DNA of 64,000 nucleotides. It comes from Brachypterus glaber. Taxonomy: Eukaryota; Arthropoda; Insecta; Coleoptera; Kateretidae. Location of the stretch: the NCBI GenBank assembly GCA_958510825.1, contig OY294049.1, forward strand, positions 23,822,945-23,886,944. The letters are read 5' to 3'. Below the pieces are notes generated by a model, which had not been told where the DNA came from, searched no databases, and worked only from the letters and a program-made list of their open reading frames with translations. This document shows, piece after piece, positions 32,873 through 43,833 of this stretch. The translations under genes were made by a program, and so were the position numbers. Position 1 is the stretch's first letter, and the number at the start of each line of letters is the position of its first letter.

Positions 32873-33162
32873 TAGGGAGAGTTGAGACAACCAATAGGGA
32901 GCATTGAGACACTTAAAAATATATTTAAAAAAACTGATTATATTTATGTATTATATGAAAACAAAATATAAGTAACTACTGCATGAATTAACGTACATTA
33001 GTATAATAACTAAAGTCTAGGGAGAGTTGAGACAACCAATAGGGAGCATTGAGACACTTAAAAATATATTTAAAAAAACTGATTATATTTATGTATTATA
33101 TGAAAACAAAATATAAGTAACTACTGCATGAATTAACGTACATTAGTATAATAACTAAAGTC
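32873..33162. repeat. Perfect 145-bp tandem duplication in the pogo-like element
   Basis: Unit 32873-33017 is repeated base for base at 33018-33162 as far as I can read. Each unit starts TAGGGAGAGTTGAGACAACC. The second unit includes the last ten codons of the transposase frame (33133-33162). The lack of differences implies a recent duplication. Confidence 0.95.
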
Positions 33163-34794
33163 TAAACCAAAAGCCATAGTAGATTTCATTCTTTCAGTTC
33201 CACCTACAAGTTTTGGGAAGGGTAATTTCAAAATTATATCCTGTACCTGGACCGTTGATATGTCTTGTACTGTAGGATACACAAACTTCCAATTAGTTCC
33301 TTGGCGACGTAAAAATTTTACTTCACACTCATCTTCTTGTTTTGTTACCACACAGCCTACATAATGCACAATTGAAGTTTTTGTGGGAAATTTCACCAAA
33401 ACAAAGGATCCAGCTTGAATTGTTTTTACATCCTCAAGATATTTGATTTGAAGCAGTTCCTTCTCGTAAGTTTCTACATCCGAGGCATCTTCGCTGCTTC
33501 TATCTGATAATACAGGATCATCTTCATCACTTGAAGAAGAATAAACTGTAGGAGCAGGTTTGCTTACTTTTTTTGACGAAAGGCCGGCGCCGGCGTCTTT
33601 CAACGAAACATCCTTTTTTTTCTTTCGAGCACTTAGTTCAGCCTCTATTTCGTTTTTCTCTTGGGTGTCGGTAATTATTCTTGAAGAACCATGTTTTCGC
33701 TTTGTAAGCTGCTTTCTCGGACCTGCCTTTGGGAATGGTCGCAGAACTTCGGGACTAACAAAATTTTCTTGACTGTTTAAAATGTCATTCTTTGCCATGT
33801 GGCTTGTCGACGTTGATGCTTCTGATTCGTCGCATTCAGGCTCCGCTGGTCGGTCGGTTACTGAGCAACCAAGAAAATCAATGTCAGTAAAAACATCCCT
33901 ATTAAATGGACAAAAGCCTGTTTTTGTAAATCCCGATAAAATATTTTTTTGGTGTGAAGGCTAATTCAAAGGCGCGACTAGCCAAATGGGCAATATTATA
34001 AATGGACAAAGTGTTGCCTGGATTTGCAACCATCCATGAGTTACATTGTGAGTTATAAAAATTTTTCAAGGGAAAGTAAACTGATACATCTAATGGTTGC
34101 AGTTTGTGACTGCAATTTGGTGGGAAAGTGAGCATAATAATTCCATTTTCTTTTGCTTTCCTCAACGATTGGATAGAAATGTGGCTTTCGTGGTTATCCA
34201 AAACAAGCAATACCTTATTAGCCACAGAACAACCAGTGTGTTTAATAAAATGATCAAGAAATCGCACAAAATTTTCTGAGGTCATCCAGCCACTGGGATA
34301 AGCTACCCCTGCACTTCCTGGGAATGCACCATTTAACATATATTCTTTAAAGTTGACTCGCGGAAAGACAAAAAATGGTGGGATAAATTTTCCTCCACCA
34401 CTAATGGCACAACAGGCAGTTACTAATGTGCCTCGTTCCGCAGACGTGACGTTTCCAACTTGCTTAACACCTTTAGCTGCCAGTATTTTAGGTGGTTTAT
34501 GCACTGTTGTAAGGCCTGTCTCGTCAATATTCCATATTTGATGGGGCTCAAATTTTTCACGTTTTAAGACCTTTTCTAAATTGTTAAAAAACGAGCCAAC
34601 ATTTGCAGGGTTGAAACTAGTACATCGAGATAAACTAGTGGCCTCGGGTTTCCTCAAAGATAATTCAGGGTGGCGGTTTTTAAAGCCACGATACCAATCG
34701 TAGCCTGCAATGGACTGTTCATCCCATTTTTTGGGATATTTTTTATGATTGGCTTTGGCAAATTGGTAGGCGAGTTGACGAGCACATAAAACTG
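33133..34794 (-). pseudogene. pogo/Tigger-like transposase: CENP-B HTH tail, DDE domain and C-terminal region
   Basis: Minus strand, continuing in frame from the N-terminal fragment at 42889-43126 once the LTR element and one TSD are removed. Readable order: the end of a CENP-B-type DNA-binding domain (KKWDEQSIAGYDWYRGF), then DDE_1 with first D in WNIDETG, second in LVLDNHESH and third in LQPLDV. There are 35 residues between the second and third D (DD35D). Next comes the conserved AFELAFTPK..GF.KTG.CPFN block and a hydrophilic, Lys/Ser/Asp-rich tail ending at the TAG-side stop at 33133. A one-base excess in a poly-A run (about 33940-33950) shifts the frame, so the upstream frame stops near 33902 while the tail continues in another. 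With the 8-kb insertion the gene is inactive. It resembles the jerky/tigger-derived proteins widespread in insects. Confidence 0.92.
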
Positions 34795-36744
34795 TGTTAC
34801 GGTCATTTGGGATCCCGTTCCAGACTAATTTTAAGACCCCTCGATAAGAAGAGATGTCTCTCTTATTGATAGATTGTTATTAAAATTACCTGGCATAATG
34901 CTGGTTCTATGTTGCAAAATTATCCTTGTTTTAAGTATCATTTAAGTACATTAGACTCAGTTTCCCCTTTGAGATTAATTTTAGTTAGTTACCCTGGGTT
35001 CTTATTTTGTTGAGCTCCCCATTTTATCATTAATCATGAGTATTCCAGTTTTCAGTAATACGGCAACGCTTATTCGGTTCAATATCCACAAATATATATC
35101 TCACACTTTGTTTAATAATAAGTTTAACCCATATTTCCCTTAAATTGTTTTAAATAAATGTTTATTTTGAAAATAAATAATAATAACCTTCGCCTTGGTA
35201 CAATGTCAAGGACAGTCAACTTCACGTTGTTACCAACATAATACCTATTCCGATTAAATTCTCTATGACCATTTCAAATATTTAACTTTAATTAACTGTT
35301 TCTAATGAGATATTACCATTGCATATTTTTATTATGGTAATAACCCCTATTATCATGTCGAAATAATCTTATAGTCAAATTGTATCAATAAAATCATTAA
35401 TTAAACCAATACAGCAATTTTCGCCATCTAGCGAGTGTAGTGAATACTCGAGTACAATTAACCCCCTCTTACGGTCGATACCCACGGTAATCGATATATT
35501 ATGCAGAAATCAGAATTTGTTTTCTGATATTGTTTATTAAATAATTATTTAAATATTTATTCAAAGATTTTCTTTATTTTGTTTATAATTAAAGATAAGG
35601 GCAATAAAAGATTGCTTAAATAATTGATATTTAGATTAAAATTAAATATCAGAGTTTGCGCAGTACAATGATTGTCATGAAGTTAGCTACAGGATGAGTT
35701 TTTCTTCCTTTTCTGCCGAAGACAGCCATGATAGCACCTACAAATAAATTTTGTTAAATTTAAAATTTTGTTTAAAGTGCCGAACAGAGAATTTTCGGTG
35801 AGTTTTAAAATGTCTGTTATTATTTTGTGATTAATTATATTTATTCTATATTAGGCACTTTACTTCACTTTACTTCACTTTACTTCACTTTACTTCACTT
35901 TACTTCACTTTACTTCACTTTACTTTACGCCACTTTATATTACCTCAATTTATTTCTAATGGTAATAACTGCGTAATTAAACCATGCGAAGTTATTGTAC
36001 ACCCCAGATGTCTTATATGCATTGAATTCAGTCCCACATGGATCACTAAGGACATAATTTTGGTCCAGAGACGTTCCTTGAGGAATTGAATGTTTTTGTC
36101 GCAGATTTTGAGACTGAAGCCATAGAAAAGTTGACCTTTGATCTCCACATGTTTCCAGGTTGTATTTTTTATTATTTTGGTTAAACCTATCACAGTAGTA
36201 TCCTTAGTTATAATATTATAGTGTTTTGTAGTACACTGTACTCAATTTGTCCAATTTTATACAATTTAGTTATTCGTTTTGTCTTAAATTATGAAGTTTT
36301 CGTAGTCATTTAATACTTGGGTTCTTAGACCTATTTATGCTCAACTGTTGTATTTTGATATAAATTTTATTAATTAAATAATAATGTTAAACTAGTGATA
36401 TCTTTTTTGTTTCTATTTCTAACCTTCTGCAAACGATATTTGTTGAACAAAATCTAAATATTATTCTTTGTATATAATTAAATTATATTTCTTAAATATC
36501 ATAGACTACCCGCTACTATATCAGCCCCAACCCCTGAGACAAGTTTTAGTATACGTCTCCCTGAGCTTAGCTGTGGGAATCTACGGTTCTTAACATCTAG
36601 TCTTAGCTGCTCTCACCTAAGATCAAGTGAGAACAGATAAGATTAACTAGCTGAGTTGCCCACTGTTGCCCAGGCCTGATTTACGTCAGTACCAAGTGGC
36701 CCGGCATCTCATGTAGACCACCTAGCCCCCCTTTTTCCGTAAGA
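34795..36744 (+). repeat. 5' LTR (1950 bp)
   Basis: Differs from the 3' LTR by only two substitutions that I could find (36214 T/C region and 36277 T/C region) and by one unit of a CACTTTACTT decamer array. Six units lie here (about 35861-35920) against five in the 3' copy. Long for an insect LTR. The 82-codon minus frame in both LTRs shows no motif. Confidence 0.95.
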
Positions 36745-36746
36745 CG

Positions 36747-36760
36747 TGGCTCCTTCAACG
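36747..36760 (+). promoter_or_regulatory. Candidate primer-binding site
   Basis: TGGCTCCTTCAACG begins two bases after the 5' LTR. PBSs start with TGG because tRNAs end in CCA. The matching tRNA is not identified with confidence; the first seven bases would fit a tRNA ending GGAGCCA such as tRNA-Asp, but the rest diverges. Confidence 0.45.
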
Positions 36761-37009
36761 TGTTATAACTTACAGTTATACCAATTTGTTTAGTAGCGTA
36801 GTGTAGTGTATGAAAGGCTCCCACCCTACAACAATATATATTTAATTTTGGTTGATAATATTTTTGCAGTGTTAGAAAAAATAATAGGAACAAAAAAATT
36901 GGCTTCAGCAGAAAAGATTTTAATGTGTTTTATGATACAGTCTTGTATTTTAATATTTTAAGTGTGTTTAGGAATTATTGGTTTTGTCCTGTAGATATAT
37001 TTATATACA

Positions 37010-37700
37010 GAGTGTGTCAAATTTATATACTCTGTCATTTTGATTTTATATGTTTAAATTATACAGTGGTCACAAGTAGCACCACGGTATATATTTTGGA
37101 TTTTATACAGAGTGTCCGTCAGTAGTGACAGTAAATAGATACTCTGGGCGTTTTGAATTTATTTATATATTTTAGATTTTGGTATACAGAGTGTCCGTCA
37201 AAAGCGACATTACATAGATACTCTTGTCATTTTGAATTTATTTATGTATTTTGCATTTTAGTGTATAGAGTGTCTGTCAAAAATGACATAACATAGATAC
37301 TCTTGGATTTTGGATTTATTATTCTGTGCTCAAGTGGCATAGTATATATTTTGGGTTTATATTATACAGGGTAAAATTAATACTGGTACTCTAAAATTTT
37401 AATTTTGGTTTTATTTTATACAGGGTCAAATAAAAAGTGGTACTGTATAAAATTTTATTTTGCTTCATATTCTATGTATATCTAGTATATACAGGGTCAG
37501 CCAAAATTGACATTGCACGAGCGCCCTAATTATTTGATTTTGTGTATATTTATTATACAGGGGTCAGTCAATAGGTTAACTTGAACAGTTCATGATTTCA
37601 AAGGAAAATTCTTCGATTTATACAGGGTCAGCCAAAGTTGACATTGCACTATAATCCCAATTATAGTTATTTGGTGTATATTTATTATACAGGGGTTAGT
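37010..37700 (+). repeat. Degenerate array of TATACAGRGTSNGTCA units in the retroelement leader
   Basis: About ten occurrences (for example 37104, 37183, 37264, 37364, 37490, 37556, 37618 and 37687), spaced 50-100 bp. The first three full units have an 80-bp period. Later units read TACAGGGTCAGCCAAARTTG. It lies between the primer-binding site and the gag-like ORF. No coding potential. Confidence 0.75.
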
Positions 37701-37889
37701 CAATAGGTTGATTCGTGTTGGGTTTGCATTTATTGCAATCAATAAAATTTTATTGATTACTGTGGTCAAATATTGCAACTTTTTGGCAAACACCGACCTG
37801 GTTTTCATAAAATTTTGATTTTAAAATTAAATTACAATACAAGACTTTGTCATCTATTTTAGTTTAGTTTGTTCTCCACCCCATGTGAT

Positions 37890-38740
37890 TCGAATAATAA
37901 TTTGTATGATATAAATTATTATTACGCAACCAGTATTCAACAATAATTGTGTAGTTTGATATTGTTTATTAGTATTTAGGCCAAGAAAGAGGCATCCATA
38001 ATCAATTTCTATTTATGACATAAATTGTTGTTGAAATCTGCTTGTATATTTTAGGCTTTGCTAAGATAGAGTGAGTCTGCTATCGAATCCTCGACCTTCA
38101 GTTGAGTTTAAGTCTGCCCCGACTAAAGATTTTAGTTGGAAAATTTTGATTTAGTGTAACTCTGTGCTCCAGGTTACACACCCTATTGTAGATTCTATAT
38201 TTCGTTTTCACGAAATTAAATTTTGATTTTGGCAGAAATCAACATTTGTTATACTTAATTGTATAACATTTAATTTAATTTTAGTTTTAGTAAATTTTAG
38301 TTACCCTCCCCACCCCAGTGGCTGGAATAATAATTTGTATGAAATAAATTATTATTACATAACCGGTAGTCAACAATAATTTCTGTAGTTTGATATTGTT
38401 TATTAGTATTTAGGCCGAGAAAGAGGCACTTAAAATCAATTTCTGGTTGTGACACGTGTTATTGTTGGAAATCGCTTATATAATTTTAGGTTTTGCTAAG
38501 ATAGAGTTAGTCCGCTATCGACCCCCTCAACCCTCAGTTGAGTTTTAGTCTGCCCCAACTAAATTAGCTTAGTTGGAAAATATTTTGCTTAAGTATAACT
38601 CTATGCCCTAGGTTATACAACCCTATTGTAGTTTTATTATATTTCGGTTCCCGAAATTATACTTGATTTTGGCAGAAATCATTATTTTATACTTAAGTGT
38701 ATAAAAATTTAATTAGTTTTAAGTATTTGTATTAATTTAC
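37890..38740 (+). repeat. Tandem duplication of a 433-bp unit in the retroelement leader
   Basis: GAATAATAATTTGTATGA starts both units (37892 and 38325). Shared blocks include GTAGTTTGATATTGTTTATT, AGTATTTAGGCC.AGAAAGAGGCA, TTTTGCTAAGATAGAGT and CCCTATTGTAG. The copies are diverged (roughly 80-85% by eye), much more than the two LTRs, so the duplication predates this insertion. Confidence 0.85.
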
Positions 38741-39065
38741 TAAACTTTTGATAAAATAAAAGTATAGTAAACAGTTAGTTTTGGTACTATTTTGATAGTT
38801 AAACCTCTAGCTTATTAAATTTTACTACAGTTTAGTTGTTTTCAAATTTTTTCTTTTCTCAAAAATTTTTTACCTCGTTTTGGTGAGGATTTATTTTTTG
38901 AAGAAAATAAATTGTTTTTTGCATAGAATAAATTTTGGCGATTAATTACTGGATTTAAATTAAACTTTTCACATTTCATTAAAACTTTTCATACTTAAAT
39001 TTTCATTTTTTTAAGAATTTTCAATTAAGGTCTGATATTTAAATATTTTAAATTTTCTAGCAATC

Positions 39066-39929
39066 ATGGAGGTCAATTTTCTATTGGTGGACGAGTTAGA
39101 TTATGAAATCAAACTTAGGAATTAGATTCTACAGGGAAATGCCGCACAGAAACGTTCAATTCTCAGAGATCTGCTCCGTCAAGAAAGGAATCAAGTAGTA
39201 AGATATCAGCTACCATTATTCACAGATATTGAAAATGAACTCGATGTATGCAATGAGAAATTAGGTATTTTATCAGGTCTAATAAATAGTTACAGAGATT
39301 TACCTCAAGAATTAAAAAAACTTGAGACGAGGTCATTGCATCTTTCAATGCGTATTAAAAGGATTACCCCCTTAACTCAAGACCAAAATTTTAGACGAGT
39401 TGATGCGTATACTCGATGCAAGGAACTCATTTCAAAGTTGCTTACATTTAATAGACGAATTAGTCACAATCTGGTAGATTTAGATTTGGACTTAGGCTCA
39501 GAACGTCAAAATTCTAGTATTCCTATCACAGGTGCTCGTACGATTGAGAGAAATGATGCTCACAATCTTACAACACACTTTGAAAATATGAATCTTGACG
39601 ATGCTGAAGAGACTCCTCAAGTCGAACCAATTTCTCACATAAATAATACAGGCAATCACTTTGTAAATCCAGTAAATCAAGTAAATTCAGTAAATGCTAT
39701 AAATACAGTAAATTCCCCGTTAAATAATACTATAGAGAATATTTCCATACATGATGTAGGTAGTCAAAATGTTAGAGAAAACACTCATCGAACAGTTAAT
39801 TTTGTTAATCACCCCGAACGTATTTCGAGTACGTTTCCCATACCAAATTCCAACCCTACTCATTATCAATCATTTGTTCAGACCGTTCATAATCCAAGGA
39901 ACAGTAATAATATTTATACCAGTAATTAA
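39066..39929 (+). pseudogene. gag-like ORF with an early stop
   Basis: The frame opens at ATG 39066 (NFLLVDELDYEIKLRN), meets a TAG at codon 20 (39123-39125), and stays open from there to the TAA ending at 39929, 288 codons in all. The start resembles the N-terminus of some insect retroelement gag proteins (a VDELxYEIxxR block followed by RRxxLRxLLRxE). The middle is helical and charged. The C-terminal third is Asn/Val/Thr-rich (repeated VNxVNxVN). No CCHC zinc knuckle is seen. Whether codon 20 is a mutation, a readthrough site, or the ORF starts downstream cannot be told from one copy. The position between leader and 3' LTR is where gag-pol would normally sit; pol is absent. Confidence 0.65.
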
Positions 39930-39930
39930 T

Positions 39931-40770
39931 ATTGTCCCCATAACTATATGTATGTATCTTTTGTATATGGTTTGTATTTATTGTCCCCATAAATATATGT
40001 ATGTATTTTTTGTATATGGTTTGTATATATTGTCCCCATATATTGTATATATTATTATATTTAGGATATATATTTTGATTAATTTATTTTTGGGACCCAG
40101 TCTATGTACCCTAATTCTTTTTTTGGGTGAGTTTAACTCGTGCTAAATTTTGGGCAACCTAAGAAATGCTATTTTGGTATAGTGACGTTTTGAGTCCCCA
40201 AAATTTATTATGCTAGGGACCCCGTCTTAAATACCTATGTATCGGTTAATGGACATTCCCTTAGGTCCCCTATGCTATTTGGTGGTTAAGCTAAACACTT
40301 ATGTTGTTTGGGTTAATCAGTGTATTTATTTTTCCTAGGGACCCAGTTCGAAAATACTTATGTATTGTATATGAACATTTATTTAGGTCCCCTATATTGT
40401 GCGTGATTATTGGCTGGGCACTGATGTTGTCCGGGATAATCATGTGCATATTATGGTTTTGTATATTATGAGGATATTTTCCATCAAGTAATTGGATTTA
40501 TCTTCTATTTTATTTATATATTTTGAATTTATTTAGGGACCCATTCTGGACGGCCCTGTAGTTGATCTACATTTGGTCTATGGAAATTTATTAGGTCCCC
40601 TAATTTAGTCAGCATTGATTCCGTTGAGGAACCTTGTGTGTTTTAATAGGGACCCAGTCTCCGTGCTTTTATACATGTAATCAGGTATAGTTTGAAACTT
40701 GAGCCTTTTTTTTTTGGGTACCAATTATCTGTATAAATTGTCACATTCAGACAATATTTAGGTCCCCTAA
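39931..40770 (+). repeat. ATTGTCCCCATA 49-bp tandem units, then alternating GGGACCC / GGTCCCC words
   Basis: 39931, 39980 and 40029 start three 49-bp units. From 40092 to 40770 TAGGGACCCAGTCT-type words (five) alternate with TTAGGTCCCCTA-type words (four), so neighbouring words are inverted to each other and could pair in RNA. It lies between the gag-like ORF and the 3' LTR. Confidence 0.75.
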
Positions 40771-40944
40771 TATTTATTTGGTTGAATTATATATTTGCGC
40801 TTGCGATTAGTTTTAGTTTGCGCGTGCGATTTAAATATAAGTTTACTTTTAGGTATTATGATGTAAATGACTTTTCTCTTTTTTTGTGTAGTCCGATTTT
40901 TCCTCTTTTTTTTTACTTGTTTTTTTTATTACGTAAAGGTGACG

Positions 40945-42884
40945 TGTTACGGTCATTTGGGATCCCGTTCCAGACTAATTTTAAGACCCCTCGATAAGAA
41001 GAGATGTCTCTCTTATTGATAGATTGTTATTAAAATTACCTGGCATAATGCTGGTTCTATGTTGCAAAATTATCCTTGTTTTAAGTATCATTTAAGTACA
41101 TTAGACTCAGTTTCCCCTTTGAGATTAATTTTAGTTAGTTACCCTGGGTTCTTATTTTGTTGAGCTCCCCATTTTATCATTAATCATGAGTATTCCAGTT
41201 TTCAGTAATACGGCAACGCTTATTCGGTTCAATATCCACAAATATATATCTCACACTTTGTTTAATAATAAGTTTAACCCATATTTCCCTTAAATTGTTT
41301 TAAATAAATGTTTATTTTGAAAATAAATAATAATAACCTTCGCCTTGGTACAATGTCAAGGACAGTCAACTTCACGTTGTTACCAACATAATACCTATTC
41401 CGATTAAATTCTCTATGACCATTTCAAATATTTAACTTTAATTAACTGTTTCTAATGAGATATTACCATTGCATATTTTTATTATGGTAATAACCCCTAT
41501 TATCATGTCGAAATAATCTTATAGTCAAATTGTATCAATAAAATCATTAATTAAACCAATACAGCAATTTTCGCCATCTAGCGAGTGTAGTGAATACTCG
41601 AGTACAATTAACCCCCTCTTACGGTCGATACCCACGGTAATCGATATATTATGCAGAAATCAGAATTTGTTTTCTGATATTGTTTATTAAATAATTATTT
41701 AAATATTTATTCAAAGATTTTCTTTATTTTGTTTATAATTAAAGATAAGGGCAATAAAAGATTGCTTAAATAATTGATATTTAGATTAAAATTAAATATC
41801 AGAGTTTGCGCAGTACAATGATTGTCATGAAGTTAGCTACAGGATGAGTTTTTCTTCCTTTTCTGCCGAAGACAGCCATGATAGCACCTACAAATAAATT
41901 TTGTTAAATTTAAAATTTTGTTTAAAGTGCCGAACAGAGAATTTTCGGTGAGTTTTAAAATGTCTGTTATTATTTTGTGATTAATTATATTTATTCTATA
42001 TTAGGCACTTTACTTCACTTTACTTCACTTTACTTCACTTTACTTCACTTTACTTCACTTTACTTTACGCCACTTTATATTACCTCAATTTATTTCTAAT
42101 GGTAATAACTGCGTAATTAAACCATGCGAAGTTATTGTACACCCCAGATGTCTTATATGCATTGAATTCAGTCCCACATGGATCACTAAGGACATAATTT
42201 TGGTCCAGAGACGTTCCTTGAGGAATTGAATGTTTTTGTCGCAGATTTTGAGACTGAAGCCATAGAAAAGTTGACCTTTGATCTCCACATGTTTCCAGGT
42301 TGTATTTTTTATTATTTTGGTTAAACCTATCACAGTAGTATCCCTAGTTATAATATTATAGTGTTTTGTAGTACACTGTACTCAATTTGTCCAATTTTAT
42401 ACAATTTAGTTACTCGTTTTGTCTTAAATTATGAAGTTTTCGTAGTCATTTAATACTTGGGTTCTTAGACCTATTTATGCTCAACTGTTGTATTTTGATA
42501 TAAATTTTATTAATTAAATAATAATGTTAAACTAGTGATATCTTTTTTGTTTCTATTTCTAACCTTCTGCAAACGATATTTGTTGAACAAAATCTAAATA
42601 TTATTCTTTGTATATAATTAAATTATATTTCTTAAATATCATAGACTACCCGCTACTATATCAGCCCCAACCCCTGAGACAAGTTTTAGTATACGTCTCC
42701 CTGAGCTTAGCTGTGGGAATCTACGGTTCTTAACATCTAGTCTTAGCTGCTCTCACCTAAGATCAAGTGAGAACAGATAAGATTAACTAGCTGAGTTGCC
42801 CACTGTTGCCCAGGCCTGATTTACGTCAGTACCAAGTGGCCCGGCATCTCATGTAGACCACCTAGCCCCCCTTTTTCCGTAAGA
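40945..42884 (+). repeat. 3' LTR (1940 bp)
   Basis: Ten bases shorter than the 5' LTR because of one missing CACTTTACTT unit; otherwise almost identical. It is followed by the ACTG target duplication and then the N-terminal part of the interrupted transposase. No strong polypurine tract precedes it (TACGTAAAGGTGACG), which is atypical. Confidence 0.95.
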
Positions 42885-42888
42885 ACTG

Positions 42889-43126
42889 TTAAACCATAAT
42901 GCATTTGTGAAGCAAGGACTAAATATTTTGAAAGTAAGGTTTCTTCATCGGAATTGAATACCAACGCAGTTTTAAAATTAGGTAAGTAAGATATGTTACC
43001 TACAGGTGTGGTCGAAGTTGTTTTATCAACATATCTTTTAAGCGTTTGCTTATCCATATCATATTTCCTGGCTGTCGGTCGTAGCTTAGCTCCTTCTAGA
43101 ACCTCCTGTACTGCAATTTTCATCAT
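42889..43126 (-). pseudogene. pogo/Tigger-like transposase, N-terminal fragment
   Basis: Minus-strand frame with a psq-type helix-turn-helix: QEVLEGAKLRPTARKYDM then KQTLKRYVDK, the DNA-binding start of CENP-B/pogo transposases. It ends abruptly at LASQMHYGLT where the LTR element begins. The frame also stays open upstream of the Met at 43126 (through a KKKTNRVVPPPK stretch and a run of ten adenines to about 43186). The true start is therefore uncertain and may be frameshifted in the A-run. Confidence 0.88.
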
Positions 43127-43833
43127 TTTGGGTGGAGGAACTACTCGGTTTGTCTTTTTTTTTTCAGAAATGGGGCATAATTCTGTAAAACATACATTTC
43201 TAATTATTTTAAATCCTGTTGTGTGTTTTTAAATAATTTAAAAATATTAGATGGGGAGGCTTGAGACGTCTCAAGGCTCCCCAAAATTATTGTCTCATGC
43301 CACCCTATGTGACGTTTTACAATGTAACCCAACGTAAAATTGTTTTTCAATATCTAGTCCGCTTATTAACTATATATTTAGTTTAAAACATACCTGTCGT
43401 TATTATCCCTGGAGAACTACTTCGAATTTCTACTTTTGTCTTTTGCAAACGATGATAAAACGAATAAATTAAATTTTACTTTTCACAACAACCTAACCTA
43501 TACACTGCAAATCACGTTTTTTAAATAACTGATCGTCGTTTCGCCGGTGTAACTGAGATCTGCTTGTTTCTAAGCTTGAACCCCTAGACAACAGGTGGCG
43601 CTATTTAAGCAATTTGATGAAATAAATGGAATGTCTCATTCCTCCCTTGTCTCAAACCTCCCTAGTTTCCCCTACTTCATATTTATTATGAAGCCTGTAG
43701 CTGTACTTCATATTTATATGAATATTATTTAGAAAAATATATATACTGTGTCCAAAAAAAAATTGTTTAAATAAGAAGGAGTTTGAATTTTAAAATTACA
43801 TACATTTTACTTTCGGATGGACAAAAAGTTACG

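Larger units (their letters stand above)
34795..42884 (+). mobile_element. Nonautonomous LTR retrotransposon, young, gag-like ORF only
   Basis: Two direct LTRs (34795-36744 and 40945-42884) enclose 4.2 kb. ACTG repeats at both borders (34791-34794, 42885-42888). The host transposase frame is restored when the element and one ACTG are removed, which proves insertion rather than segmental duplication. A TGG-starting primer-binding site follows the 5' LTR, and a gag-like ORF lies on the plus strand. No protease, reverse transcriptase, RNase H or integrase motif is seen. The interior is instead filled with three kinds of tandem repeats. It must depend on proteins from another element (a LARD-like form). 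LTR termini are TGTTACGG...CCGTAAGA, not the canonical TG...CA. Confidence 0.92.
28868..43672 (-). mobile_element. pogo/Tigger-like DNA transposon carrying two nested elements
   Basis: Left end GGGGAGACTAGGGAGGTTTG (28868) is mirrored by AAACCTCCCTAGTTTCCCC (to 43672), with TA on both outer sides. Gene order on the minus strand is N-terminal helix-turn-helix fragment (42889-43126), then DDE domain and C-terminal tail (34794-33133). Removing the Tc1 element (28935-32731) and the LTR element (34795-42884) leaves about 2.9 kb, a normal size. Near both ends the TIR words recur as GGGAG..TTGAGAC: at 32875-32915 and 33019-33060, and as a near-perfect palindrome, GGGGAGGCTTGAGAC followed by its inverse, at 43253-43282. 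These are candidate transposase binding sites. Confidence 0.9.

Noticed and set aside
35861..35930. Regular short repeats resembling a CRISPR array
   Set aside because: Ten-base contiguous units without spacers inside an LTR in a eukaryotic genome.
35945..36193. 82-residue minus-strand ORF present in both LTRs
   Set aside because: Identical only because LTRs are copies of each other; no recognisable domain and antisense to the element.
34795..42884. The two 1.95-kb identical blocks as a segmental duplication or assembly duplication
   Set aside because: They bound a gag-like ORF and a candidate primer-binding site, are flanked by ACTG duplications, and interrupt a transposase frame that rejoins exactly.
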